Source of the DNA: Enterococcus casseliflavus NBRC 100478
GTDB lineage: Bacteria > Bacillota > Bacilli > Lactobacillales > Enterococcaceae
Length of the DNA stretch: 64,000 nt
Direction: 5' to 3'
NCBI RefSeq assembly: GCF_001544095.1
Contig: NZ_BCPT01000003.1
Span: forward strand, 124,001-188,000
Part shown: positions 16,641-24,694 of the stretch, one piece after another
Layout: the number at the start of each line of letters is the position of its first letter
How positions within the stretch are numbered: the stretch's first letter is position 1
Position numbers and translations under genes: made by a program
Notes under the pieces: model-generated
What the model was told of the DNA's origin: nothing
Database searches by the model: none
The model's input: only the letters and a program-made list of their open reading frames with translations

Positions 16641-16874
16641 ATGAAAGAAATCGATCTGTCAAAAACGCTCTATGAACTTGTGGCACAATACCCTGAAATA
16701 CAAGAAATCATGAGTCAACTAGGGTTTACGGCGATCAATCAACCAGGGATGCTGCAAACTGCTGGACGTTATATGACAATACCCAAAGGTGCTCAGATGA
16801 AGAAGATCCCCTTGGAAATGGTTTGTCTCGCTTTCGAAAAACAAGGGTTTCTTGTGAAAGGAGCGACGAAATGA
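16641..16874 (+). CDS. DUF1858 domain protein
   Basis: A 77-residue cytoplasmic protein that is essentially one DUF1858 (ScdA N-terminal-like) domain: DLSKTLYELVAQYPEIQEIMSQLGF and the ending EMVCLAFEKQGF. Such domains are found next to or fused with hemerythrin-like proteins linked to iron-sulfur repair or redox functions. It overlaps the following DUF438-hemerythrin-PAS gene by four bases and lies just behind a Fur-like palindrome, so the pair is probably iron-responsive. A GAAAGGAAG site precedes the ATG. Confidence 0.8.
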   Translation: MKEIDLSKTLYELVAQYPEIQEIMSQLGFTAINQPGMLQTAGRYMTIPKGAQMKKIPLEMVCLAFEKQGFLVKGATK

Positions 16875-18184
16875 AAACTAACAGTCAAAGACAAGAACGG
16901 ATCGTCGAAATACTGAGTTTGCTTCACCAAGGCGGTTCCTTTGAAGAGGCTAAACGCTTGTTTAACGAAGAATTTGATGGTGTGGATGTGACGGAGATCA
17001 CTGCTGCTGAAAAAGCTTTGATCCAAACGGGGTTGGACCCTTCTGAGATTCAGCGTTTGTGCAATATTCATGCTGCTGTTTTCAAAGGATCGATCAATGA
17101 GATCCATCACTCCAATGAAGAATATGGGCAACCAGGCCATCCTGTTCATACCCTGAAATTGGAGAACCAAGTCCTGCAATCCCTGTTGACCGATGAGATC
17201 GACAGCCTCTTAGCCAAAATCAAAACCGGTGACTGGACGCCTAAAAAGCGGCTACAAGCTGCCTGCAATGATTTAATGCAGATCGACAAACACTATGCGC
17301 GAAAAGAAACGTTGATTTTTTCTTACATGGAGAAGTACGGCATCACTGCGCCGCCAAAAGTGATGTGGGGTGTTGATGATGATATTCGGGTTATGATCAA
17401 AGCGCTCAATGAGCTTTTGGCATCCGAAAAAGCTGCCTATAATCCAATCGCTGTCCAATGGGAAGCAGTCAAAAACGAGATCGAAGAGATGATTTTCAAA
17501 GAAGAAGAAATCATGGTGCCCATGACGCTGGATGTCTTCAGTCTTAAAGATTGGGAACAAATTGCGGCTGACAGCTTTGACATCGGCTTTGCCTTTATCC
17601 CAGAACCGCTTCCTTGGAAACCGAGCCAAGAAGCCCTTGAAAAGGAACAGGCGGCAGAACCCGCACGGCAAGCGGCGATCAAACAAGCCCAAGAAACAAC
17701 CGCTGGCATCGCAGCCGGTTTAGGATTCAATGACTTTCAAGTCACAGAATCGGAAGATTCGCCGCAAATTGCTGAACAGCCGACCGTTTCATTGCCTACT
17801 GGTAATCTGCAATTTGAGCAATTGGTGGCCATTTTTCAAACGCTGCCAGTGGACTTGACCTTTGTAGATAGTGAAGAGCGGGTGCGCTTTTATTCAGAAG
17901 GCAAGAGTCGCGTCTTTCCACGAACGAATTCGGTTTTAGGTCGTGAAGTCGTCAACTGCCATCCACCGAAAAGCATGCATCTCGTGCAACAGATTTTGGA
18001 TGATTTTCGAGCGGGTACAAGGGAGACAGCTGAATTTTGGATCGATATGCGGGGCCGTAAAATCTATATTCGCTACTTTGCATTAAAAAATGAAGCAGGC
18101 ATCTATTTAGGTTGTCTAGAAGTCACGCAAGACATTACAAAGATCCAAAAAATCGAAGGGCAAAGCCGTTTGCTGGACCAGTGA
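16871..18184 (+). CDS. DUF438-hemerythrin-PAS protein
   Basis: A 437-residue cytoplasmic protein with three parts: DUF438 (about residues 10-75), a hemerythrin-like four-helix domain with HPVHTLKLEN, HYARKETLIF and the KEEEIMVP stretch (about 85-220), and a PAS domain at the C terminus (about 320-430; VDLTFVDSEERVRFYSEGKSRVFPR). Non-haem di-iron binding by the His/Glu residues is expected from the family. Sensing of O2, NO or iron is inference. The ATG at 16871 lies inside the preceding gene's stop, with AAAGGAG upstream. There is no output domain, so it must act through a partner. Confidence 0.85.
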   Translation: MKTNSQRQERIVEILSLLHQGGSFEEAKRLFNEEFDGVDVTEITAAEKALIQTGLDPSEIQRLCNIHAAVFKGSINEIHHSNEEYGQPGHPVHTLKLENQVLQSLLTDEIDSLLAKIKTGDWTPKKRLQAACNDLMQIDKHYARKETLIFSYMEKYGITAPPKVMWGVDDDIRVMIKALNELLASEKAAYNPIAVQWEAVKNEIEEMIFKEEEIMVPMTLDVFSLKDWEQIAADSFDIGFAFIPEPLPWKPSQEALEKEQAAEPARQAAIKQAQETTAGIAAGLGFNDFQVTESEDSPQIAEQPTVSLPTGNLQFEQLVAIFQTLPVDLTFVDSEERVRFYSEGKSRVFPRTNSVLGREVVNCHPPKSMHLVQQILDDFRAGTRETAEFWIDMRGRKIYIRYFALKNEAGIYLGCLEVTQDITKIQKIEGQSRLLDQ

Positions 18185-18243
18185 GCAGTTTGGAGAAAGC
18201 CTGATCCGTGTCTATTTGAAACGAAGCAAAAAAAGAAAAATCA

Positions 18244-18281
18244 ATAAAACGCTTGCAACGTTTCTAGAAAAATAGTATAGT
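18244..18281 (+). promoter_or_regulatory. promoter of the sulfatase operon with overlapping cre
   Basis: TTGCAA (18253-18258) and TATAGT (18276-18281) are exactly 17 bases apart. On the minus strand the segment covering 18246-18259, with core CGCTTGCA, matches cre at 12 of 14 positions and overlaps the -35, which suggests CcpA repression. Confidence 0.7.
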
Positions 18282-18295
18282 AAAGGCAATCAAAT

Positions 18296-18324
18296 GGGTA
18301 GTTACTGATAATGCAGGCTATACC
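18296..18324 (+). promoter_or_regulatory. RAT 1, LicT/BglG ribonucleic antiterminator site
   Basis: The 29-base segment follows the RAT pattern GG...GTTACTG...GCAGGC...ACC. Its 3' end overlaps the 5' arm of the terminator at 18316, so binding of the antiterminator would prevent terminator formation ahead of its own gene. Confidence 0.9.
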
Positions 18325-18374
18325 TTTTTACGTGTGTATGGATCCTACACATGTATTAAGGTATCGCCTTTTTT
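18316..18374 (+). terminator. conditional terminator (attenuator) upstream of the antiterminator gene
   Basis: Arms GGCTATACC...ACGTGTGTA and TACACATGTA...GGTATCGCC pair around a GGATCC-containing loop and are followed by six T. It competes with RAT 1. Confidence 0.88.
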
Positions 18375-18398
18375 CATTTTAAGGAGGTGAGAAGCGTC

Positions 18399-19223
18399 TT
18401 GAAGATCAAAAAAATCTTAAACAACAATGCAGTTTTGGTCGGACAAGATGGCAAAGATTTTATCTGGATCGGTACCGGCCTTGGCTTCAAAATGAAACCA
18501 GGACAAACCGCCGATGAATCAAAAATTGAAAAAGTGTTTGTGCTTCATAAGAACAAAGTTTCCGAGCGGTTTTTAAGTTTATTGTCATCCATACCAACAA
18601 ACTATGTGTCTTTAGCGGATGATATTATCTCACTTGCAAAAGCGGAAATAAAACAGGAGTTAAGCGAGACGCTGTATGTATCACTTACCGATCATCTGTA
18701 TAACCTGTTCAAACTGCATGAACAAGGAATCACAGTTACGAACCGATTATCATGGGAAATAAAAAAGTTTTATCCGCAGGAATTTGAAGTTGGTAAAAAA
18801 GCATTGGAAATGATCGGACAAGAAACAGGGGTCGTCTTTGAGGAAGAAGAAGCAGGAAATATAGCAATGCATTTGATCAATGCACAAGTAACAGATGAGG
18901 TTGATCAGCCAAAAGATGTCCAATCGATTGCAAAAAAGATTCGCGATATTATTTCACTTATACGATTTTCAAACAAGATACAAATTGATGAAAACTCTTT
19001 GGCATTCGATCGATTTATCACCCATTTGCGCTTTTTTTTCCAACGATTGAAGGCTCGACCAGATGTGGTAAAAGCAAATCCACTATTGGGACACGTGAGT
19101 GGACAGTATGCAGACGCTTATAAGACGATGCTTTTGATTGAAAAGTATTTAGATGTTCCCTTGAACGATGATGAAAAGCTGTACTTAACATTACACATTC
19201 AAAAGTTAATAGAGAACGAATAA
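18399..19223 (+). CDS. LicT/BglG-family transcriptional antiterminator
   Basis: A 274-residue RNA-binding regulator: CAT domain at residues 1-55 (LKIKKILNNNAVLV), PRD1 about 65-170 and PRD2 about 175-274, each with candidate phosphorylated histidines. It binds the RAT hairpins before its own gene and before the EIIBCA gene and keeps transcription going when its PTS is busy. Translation most likely starts at TTG 18399, nine bases after AAGGAGGTG; the GTG at 18387 lies inside that site. Sequence here is visibly AT-rich compared with the maturase genes downstream. Confidence 0.92.
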   Translation: MKIKKILNNNAVLVGQDGKDFIWIGTGLGFKMKPGQTADESKIEKVFVLHKNKVSERFLSLLSSIPTNYVSLADDIISLAKAEIKQELSETLYVSLTDHLYNLFKLHEQGITVTNRLSWEIKKFYPQEFEVGKKALEMIGQETGVVFEEEEAGNIAMHLINAQVTDEVDQPKDVQSIAKKIRDIISLIRFSNKIQIDENSLAFDRFITHLRFFFQRLKARPDVVKANPLLGHVSGQYADAYKTMLLIEKYLDVPLNDDEKLYLTLHIQKLIENE

Positions 19224-19252
19224 AGGTTGTTACTGATAATGCAGGCAAGACT
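19224..19252 (+). promoter_or_regulatory. RAT 2 upstream of the EIIBCA gene
   Basis: A second 29-base RAT with GTTACTGATAATGCAGGC identical to RAT 1 in its core. It begins right at the end of the antiterminator gene and overlaps the terminator at 19244. Confidence 0.9.
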
Positions 19253-19300
19253 GATAATTATTCCATCAAGGAATAGTTATTTGTCTTGCTTTTTATTTTT
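19244..19300 (+). terminator. conditional terminator before the EIIBCA gene
   Basis: GGCAAGAC...ATTATTCC pairs with GGAATAGTTATTTGTCTTGC, followed by a T-rich run. It would separate expression of the regulator from that of the permease and sulfatase genes unless LicT-type protein is active. Confidence 0.88.
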
Positions 19301-19320
19301 ACATTGAAAGGATGAGAACG

Positions 19321-21222
19321 ATGGCATATCAAGAATTGGTCGATGAAATTTTAAAAGGAGTCGGCGGAAAAGAAAATATCAATGGGGTGACCCACTGCAT
19401 CACAAGACTGCGTTTTGATTTAAAACATGAGGAGCAAGCAGACACCGAAACACTGAAAAAGACGAAAGGGATCGTGACAGTCGTTCAAAGCGGCGGTCAA
19501 TACCAAGTCGTGATCGGCAATCATGTGCCAGAGGTGTACCAAGAATTTGTTCAACATGCAGGATTGGCAGGAAATGATGCGGCACCTTCGGGAGAAAAGA
19601 AAGGACCGCTGGATGCTTTTATCGATGTGATCTCCAGTATCTTTACACCTGTATTGGGTCTTCTAGCTGCCACAGGAATGATCAAAGGATTAAATGCGCT
19701 ATTTGTTTCTTTGGGATGGATTGAGAATACGTCAGGAACCTATGCGATTTTGCAAGCAGCAGGCGATTGTTTCTTCTACTTCTTTCCAATCTTTTTAGGA
19801 TATACCGCAGCGAAAAAATTTGGTTTAAAGCAATTTGTCGGTATGGCGATCGGTGCTGCCCTTGTTTATCCAGCCTTGTCTGGCTTGACAGCAAATGCCG
19901 AACCGTTGTATACCTTGTTTGCAGGAACTGTTTTTGAATCGCCTGTTTATGTCACTTTTTTAGGAATACCAGTCATTCTAATGAGTTATAGTTCCAGCGT
20001 TATTCCAATCGTCATTGCTACCTATTTTGGTGCCAAATTAGAAAAAGGCATTACAAAAATCATTCCTAGTATTGTACGGAGTTTCTTAGTTCCTTTTCTA
20101 ACCGTCTTGATCATGGTTCCGCTGACTTTCATTGTCATTGGTCCGATCGCGACGTGGATCGGCAATTTGTTGGGTGCGGCTGTGTTGGCGATCTATAACT
20201 TCAGCCCAATTATTGCAGGGATTGCAGTTGGTGCTGTTTGGCAAGTGTTGGTCATGTTTGGTCTTCACTGGGGAATCATTCCGATCGCAATCAACAATAT
20301 TGGTGTTCTTGGTTACGACCCAGTGATGGTCTTAGGACAAGCGACTCCATTTGCGACCGCAGGAGCTGTGCTGGCAGTTATTATTAAGTCTAGAAATAAT
20401 TCTATTCGGGCAATCGGGATTCCCGCATTTATTTCCAGTCTGTTTGGGGTATCGGAGCCATCCTTGTACGGTATCACGTTGCCTAGAAAAAAACCATTTA
20501 TTGCGACCTTGATTTCAGCCTCGATCGGCGGATTGATCATGGGTGCCATGGGAACAAAATCTTTTATTATAGGTGGGATGGGTATCTTTAGTTTACCCAA
20601 CTACATTGATCCGACAGAAGGCATCGGAAGCGGGTTTTATGGGTATGTATTAGCGATCACTGTAGCATTCGTCTTATCATTTATTTTAACGATTACCTTC
20701 TTGTATGATCCGCAAGAGGATCGGCAAGAAGCAACAGCTAGTGATAATGAAGCCTCACCTTTGATCCAATCAGAAAGAGCAGCGAAAGAAATCACTTTTT
20801 CGCTACCATTAACAGGCATCGTTTTGCCTTTGTCGGCAGTAGAAGATCAAGCATTTGCAAATGGACTATTAGGAAAAGGCTTAGCAGTTTCACCAGATGA
20901 AGGACTGGTTCGAGCACCTTTTGACGGAGTAGTTGAAACACTGTTTCCAACGAAGCATGCGATTGGCTTGAAGTCGGACGATGGCGTGGAAGTGTTGATT
21001 CACATCGGCATGGATACAGTGAACTTAGATGGTCGTTTTTTCGAAACAAAAGTCAAGCAAGGGGATCAGGTCAAGCAAGGAGAGGTATTGCTTACATTTG
21101 ATAAAGAAGAAATTGAAGAGGCAGGATACTCGTTAGTGACGCCGATTGTCGTTACGAATACTTCCGCATACTTAGATGTGATCGCTGATGATAATCGAGG
21201 GGCGATAACGATCGTCAAGTAG
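19321..21222 (+). CDS. PTS EIIBCA, beta-glucoside (BglP) type
   Basis: A 633-residue fused permease: EIIB at residues 1-85 with phosphorylated Cys26 (HCITRLRF), EIIC about 100-460 with roughly ten membrane segments and GVSEPSLYGITLPRKKP, and EIIA about 500-625 with its active-site His in VLIHIGMDTV and the HAIGL segment. It carries all membrane-side phosphotransfer domains itself. The start at 19321 follows AAAGG; an ATG at 19312 sits inside that site. Cotranscription with a sulfatase and its maturases suggests that the imported sugar is sulfated, although the family as such is known for beta-glucosides. Confidence 0.92.
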   Translation: MAYQELVDEILKGVGGKENINGVTHCITRLRFDLKHEEQADTETLKKTKGIVTVVQSGGQYQVVIGNHVPEVYQEFVQHAGLAGNDAAPSGEKKGPLDAFIDVISSIFTPVLGLLAATGMIKGLNALFVSLGWIENTSGTYAILQAAGDCFFYFFPIFLGYTAAKKFGLKQFVGMAIGAALVYPALSGLTANAEPLYTLFAGTVFESPVYVTFLGIPVILMSYSSSVIPIVIATYFGAKLEKGITKIIPSIVRSFLVPFLTVLIMVPLTFIVIGPIATWIGNLLGAAVLAIYNFSPIIAGIAVGAVWQVLVMFGLHWGIIPIAINNIGVLGYDPVMVLGQATPFATAGAVLAVIIKSRNNSIRAIGIPAFISSLFGVSEPSLYGITLPRKKPFIATLISASIGGLIMGAMGTKSFIIGGMGIFSLPNYIDPTEGIGSGFYGYVLAITVAFVLSFILTITFLYDPQEDRQEATASDNEASPLIQSERAAKEITFSLPLTGIVLPLSAVEDQAFANGLLGKGLAVSPDEGLVRAPFDGVVETLFPTKHAIGLKSDDGVEVLIHIGMDTVNLDGRFFETKVKQGDQVKQGEVLLTFDKEEIEEAGYSLVTPIVVTNTSAYLDVIADDNRGAITIVK

Positions 21223-21269
21223 TCGCAATGACCAAGAAAAGGAAAGAAAAGAAAGAAGGAAAGAATGCT

Positions 21270-22775
21270 ATGCGAGCAATTATGCTGATGTTTGATACTC
21301 TGGCTAGAGATTTTTTATCAAACTACGGAAACGATTGGATCAACACGCCAAACTTTGAACGGCTAAGAGAAAAAACGATTACGTTTGACAACTTTTATGG
21401 TGGCAGCATGCCTTGTATGCCAGCAAGAAGAGAACTTCATACAGGTCGTTACAATTTTATGCATCGTTCGTGGGGTCATTTAGAACCGTTTGATTCGTCA
21501 ATTTTTGATACGCTGCAGCAAAATGGTGTCTATTGTCATTTGGTAACCGACCATTCCCATTACTTTGAAGATGGCGGTGCCACTTATCATAACCGTTATT
21601 CCACATGGGAAGGATTTAGAGGACAAGAAGGTGACCGATGGGTTCCAAGAAAACAGGCAGAGAATCATCCACCGCTGAATCCGTTAAATAAAAGTGGTAT
21701 TTCTGTGGAACAGCATTTTGCGAATCGAACACGGCAAGCAGTAGAAGAAGACCTGTCCACGGTTCAAACGATCCAAGCCGGCTTGGATTTTTTGGAACAG
21801 TACAAAAATGAAGATCAATGGTTTTTGCAAGTCGAATGTTTTGACCCCCATGAACCATTTTATGTGCCAGAAACCTATCGCAAATTGTACCAGGAGACAC
21901 CAAATGAATCACCTTACTTTTGGCCAAAATATGGTCGTGTAACAGAAGACGTTGGCGAGCAGGATTTGATTGAGCTGCAAAAAGAATACGCAGCGTTGAT
22001 CAGTATGTGTGACCATCACTTGGGACGAGTGCTGGACTTTATAGAAAAAAATAATATGTGGGAGGATACCTTGATCATTGTGAATACCGACCATGGCTTT
22101 TTGTTAGGGGAACATGACTGGTTAGGAAAAAATGTCGCACCGATGTATGAAGAAATCATCCATCTGCCCTTTTTCATCAGTTACCCACAGGCTGAATCGG
22201 GAACCCATACTCAAGTATTGAGTCAAACCATCGACATTCCAGCAACTTTATTGGATTATTTTGAAATTGAGAACACCTTAGATATGGATGGCAAATCTTT
22301 GCTGCCTGTGTTGAAAAAACAGCATTCGCAACCGCTCCATCAAGAAATTATTTTTGGTACAAACGGCGGTCATGTCAATATCTACGATGGTCGTTATGTG
22401 TATATGCGTGCATCGGTTCACCCTTCGAATGGACCAATCACCATGCAGACGCTTAGTTATGCTTCATTGCGTGGTTTTTTGAATAAAGAGGTCTTAGACA
22501 GCATGGTCTTGAAAGAGGGCAATCGATTTACAAATCATTTTCCTTACACAGAAGTTGAAGTTTCCACCTATATCGATTCTTATTCAGTAGGCCACTTGCT
22601 GTTTGATCTAAAGAATGATCCAAAGCAGTTAACACCGCTTCATGACCCACTGATTGAACAAGAAATGATTCAGAAATTGATTAAAGTAATGGATCAGATT
22701 GAAGCCCCTGAAAGCGAGTATCAGCGCTTAGGTTTAAGCAATAGTCAGAGGCAGACAATTGCACAAAAGAATTAA
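21270..22775 (+). CDS. cytoplasmic Cys-type sulfatase
   Basis: A 501-residue type I sulfatase of the alkaline phosphatase superfamily. The maturation/active-site motif CMPARRELHTGR is at residues 49-60; Cys49 must be converted to formylglycine. Metal-ligand regions are FDTLARD near residue 9 and NTDHGFLLGEHDWLGK around 280. No signal peptide is present, so it acts inside the cell, consistent with a substrate brought in by the PTS. The start at 21270 is supported by AAGGA nine bases upstream; an ATG at 21228 has no site. It lies 47 bases after the permease gene and 18 before the radical-SAM maturase gene. Sugar and sulfate position are unknown. Confidence 0.92.
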   Translation: MRAIMLMFDTLARDFLSNYGNDWINTPNFERLREKTITFDNFYGGSMPCMPARRELHTGRYNFMHRSWGHLEPFDSSIFDTLQQNGVYCHLVTDHSHYFEDGGATYHNRYSTWEGFRGQEGDRWVPRKQAENHPPLNPLNKSGISVEQHFANRTRQAVEEDLSTVQTIQAGLDFLEQYKNEDQWFLQVECFDPHEPFYVPETYRKLYQETPNESPYFWPKYGRVTEDVGEQDLIELQKEYAALISMCDHHLGRVLDFIEKNNMWEDTLIIVNTDHGFLLGEHDWLGKNVAPMYEEIIHLPFFISYPQAESGTHTQVLSQTIDIPATLLDYFEIENTLDMDGKSLLPVLKKQHSQPLHQEIIFGTNGGHVNIYDGRYVYMRASVHPSNGPITMQTLSYASLRGFLNKEVLDSMVLKEGNRFTNHFPYTEVEVSTYIDSYSVGHLLFDLKNDPKQLTPLHDPLIEQEMIQKLIKVMDQIEAPESEYQRLGLSNSQRQTIAQKN

Positions 22776-22793
22776 AAAAGCGAGGAACAACAC

Positions 22794-23906
22794 ATGAAAC
22801 ACATCTCCGTATTGATCAAGCCAGCATCCTCTCTTTGCAATCTGCGCTGCACCTATTGCTTTTATGCCAACGTCAGTTCCTTGCGCGAAGTGCGTTCCTT
22901 TGGCAAAATGAAAGAGGATGTAATGGAAAAGATGATTGCAAACATTTATGCAGACTTAGAAGCTGGCGATCATTTGACGTTGGCATTTCAAGGCGGAGAG
23001 CCGACGATGGCGGGGCTGAGTTATTTTAGAAAACTAACGGCTTATGTTGCGGCGCAAAAAAAGCAAGTGACAGTGCACTATGCGATCCAGACCAACGGCA
23101 TGGTGATCAATGACAAGTGGTGTCGTTTTTTGAAAGAGCATCGCTTTTTAGTCGGGCTGTCGATCGATGGGCATCCGCTTGCGCACGATCGGCATCGATT
23201 AGACGCCAAAGGGCGGGGAACCTTTGCGCGGGTTTTACAGACCAAGCGGTTATTGGATGCCTATCAGATCGAGTACAATGTCTTGTGCGTGTTGACAAAT
23301 CCGTTAGCAAAGGAAGCCCAGCGTGTGTTTGACTTTCTCAAGGAAGAGCAGATTGCATTTGTGCAATTCATTCCTTGTTTGGCTGATTTGGATGCCACAT
23401 CAACCAACGACTATGCCTTGACACCAAGAGCCTTTTCTGGCTTTTATCAGCAGCTGTTGGCGTTTTGGCTGCAGGAATTGAAGCAAGGGCGCTACCTAAG
23501 TATCAAGCTGTTCGATGATTTACTGAATCTATTGGTGCGGCAGCAAGTAACTGCCTGCGGGATTCTAGGCAATTGCCAAGTGCAGTATGTGATCGAAGCC
23601 GACGGCAGTGTCTATCCTTGTGACTTTTATGTATTAGATGAGTTTCGCATGGGCTATATCCAAGAGCAAACGTTACGGAAATTGTTTTCTCAAGACTGTT
23701 CACAGCAGTTTTTGTGCCAGAAAAAAGACATGCCTTCGAAGTGTACGCAATGTCCTTTCCAAAAAATGTGCCGAGGAGGCTGTAAACGAATGAAAGATGC
23801 AATGTACGTGGATAGTGAGGGTTTTTGCGGTTATCAGGAGCTGTTAAAAGACTTCACACCTAGAATCAATGAGATACTGGGGCTTTTGCAAGGGGTGAGA
23901 CAATGA
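22794..23906 (+). CDS. anaerobic sulfatase-maturating enzyme (radical SAM, SPASM)
   Basis: A 370-residue radical SAM enzyme of the anSME family, which oxidises the sulfatase Cys (or Ser) to formylglycine without oxygen. The radical cluster motif is C15xxxC19xxC22 (CNLRCTYCFY); AFQGGEPTM and QTNG follow. The SPASM region holds the auxiliary-cluster cysteines (CGILGNC, YPCDF, CTQCPFQKMCRGGC, FCGY). Its target is presumably the sulfatase encoded just upstream. A GAGGAA site precedes the ATG, and the stop overlaps the permease gene by four bases. Base composition is clearly richer in G+C than that of the three genes before it. Confidence 0.93.
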   Translation: MKHISVLIKPASSLCNLRCTYCFYANVSSLREVRSFGKMKEDVMEKMIANIYADLEAGDHLTLAFQGGEPTMAGLSYFRKLTAYVAAQKKQVTVHYAIQTNGMVINDKWCRFLKEHRFLVGLSIDGHPLAHDRHRLDAKGRGTFARVLQTKRLLDAYQIEYNVLCVLTNPLAKEAQRVFDFLKEEQIAFVQFIPCLADLDATSTNDYALTPRAFSGFYQQLLAFWLQELKQGRYLSIKLFDDLLNLLVRQQVTACGILGNCQVQYVIEADGSVYPCDFYVLDEFRMGYIQEQTLRKLFSQDCSQQFLCQKKDMPSKCTQCPFQKMCRGGCKRMKDAMYVDSEGFCGYQELLKDFTPRINEILGLLQGVRQ

Positions 23907-24679
23907 TCGGACTGATTTATTTTCTCGTGATCGTCTTAGCAAATGCCGTAGGGGCAGTTTCGGGCATGGGGGGCGGCGTGCTGATCAAACCGATTTTCGA
24001 TTTTATCGGCGCCCATTCTGTTGCTGCGATCTCTTTTTACTCGGCGACAGCGGTCTTCACGATGTCCATCGTTTCGACAGCTAGACAATTAGCCAGTGGA
24101 CGGAAAATCAATTGGTCGATTGCCTTGTGGGTTTCTGGCGGCGCTGTGTTAGGCGGTGTTTTAGGCAATGTTGCCTTTGAACGGTTATTGCTGGTCTTTC
24201 GAGATGACAAGATGGTTCAGCTGATCCAAATCCTTGTGACCGTGCTGACACTATTGTTTGCTTTTTTGTATACAAAATATAACTGGCGCGGGTTTGCGTT
24301 GGAAAAAGTCGGCTGGTATGCAGCTTGTGGCTTGATTCTCGGCTTTCTAGCCAGTTTGCTGGGGATCGGCGGCGGACCCATCAATGTTTCTTTATTGATG
24401 CTGCTGTTTGCCATGCCGATCAAAGAGGCGACAATTTATTCAATTTGTACGATTTTTTTCTCACAGCTGGCAAAAATTTTGACGATCGCTTTTTCGACAG
24501 GTTTTGGTGCGTATGATCTGCAAATTTTGTGGTTTGTTATTCCAGCCGCGATCGTGGGAGGACTATTAGGCGCCAAGGCCAGCAACGTCCTGTCACCGCA
24601 GCGAGTGACACTGGTATTTCAAACTGTGATCGTGCTGGTGTTACTGATCAATCTGTACAATGGCTATCAATTATTGTAA
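23903..24679 (+). CDS. TauE/SafE-family permease
   Basis: A 258-residue membrane protein with about eight hydrophobic segments and the two family repeats (NAVGAVSGMGGGVLIKPIF near the N terminus, SLLGIGGGPINVSLLMLLF in the second half). TauE/SafE proteins export sulfite, sulfoacetate and related anions. Here it overlaps the anSME gene by four bases, so a natural role is removal of sulfate or sulfite released by the sulfatase; that is inference from context. Confidence 0.88.
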   Translation: MIGLIYFLVIVLANAVGAVSGMGGGVLIKPIFDFIGAHSVAAISFYSATAVFTMSIVSTARQLASGRKINWSIALWVSGGAVLGGVLGNVAFERLLLVFRDDKMVQLIQILVTVLTLLFAFLYTKYNWRGFALEKVGWYAACGLILGFLASLLGIGGGPINVSLLMLLFAMPIKEATIYSICTIFFSQLAKILTIAFSTGFGAYDLQILWFVIPAAIVGGLLGAKASNVLSPQRVTLVFQTVIVLVLLINLYNGYQLL

Positions 24680-24694
24680 AAAGGAGGCAAACAG

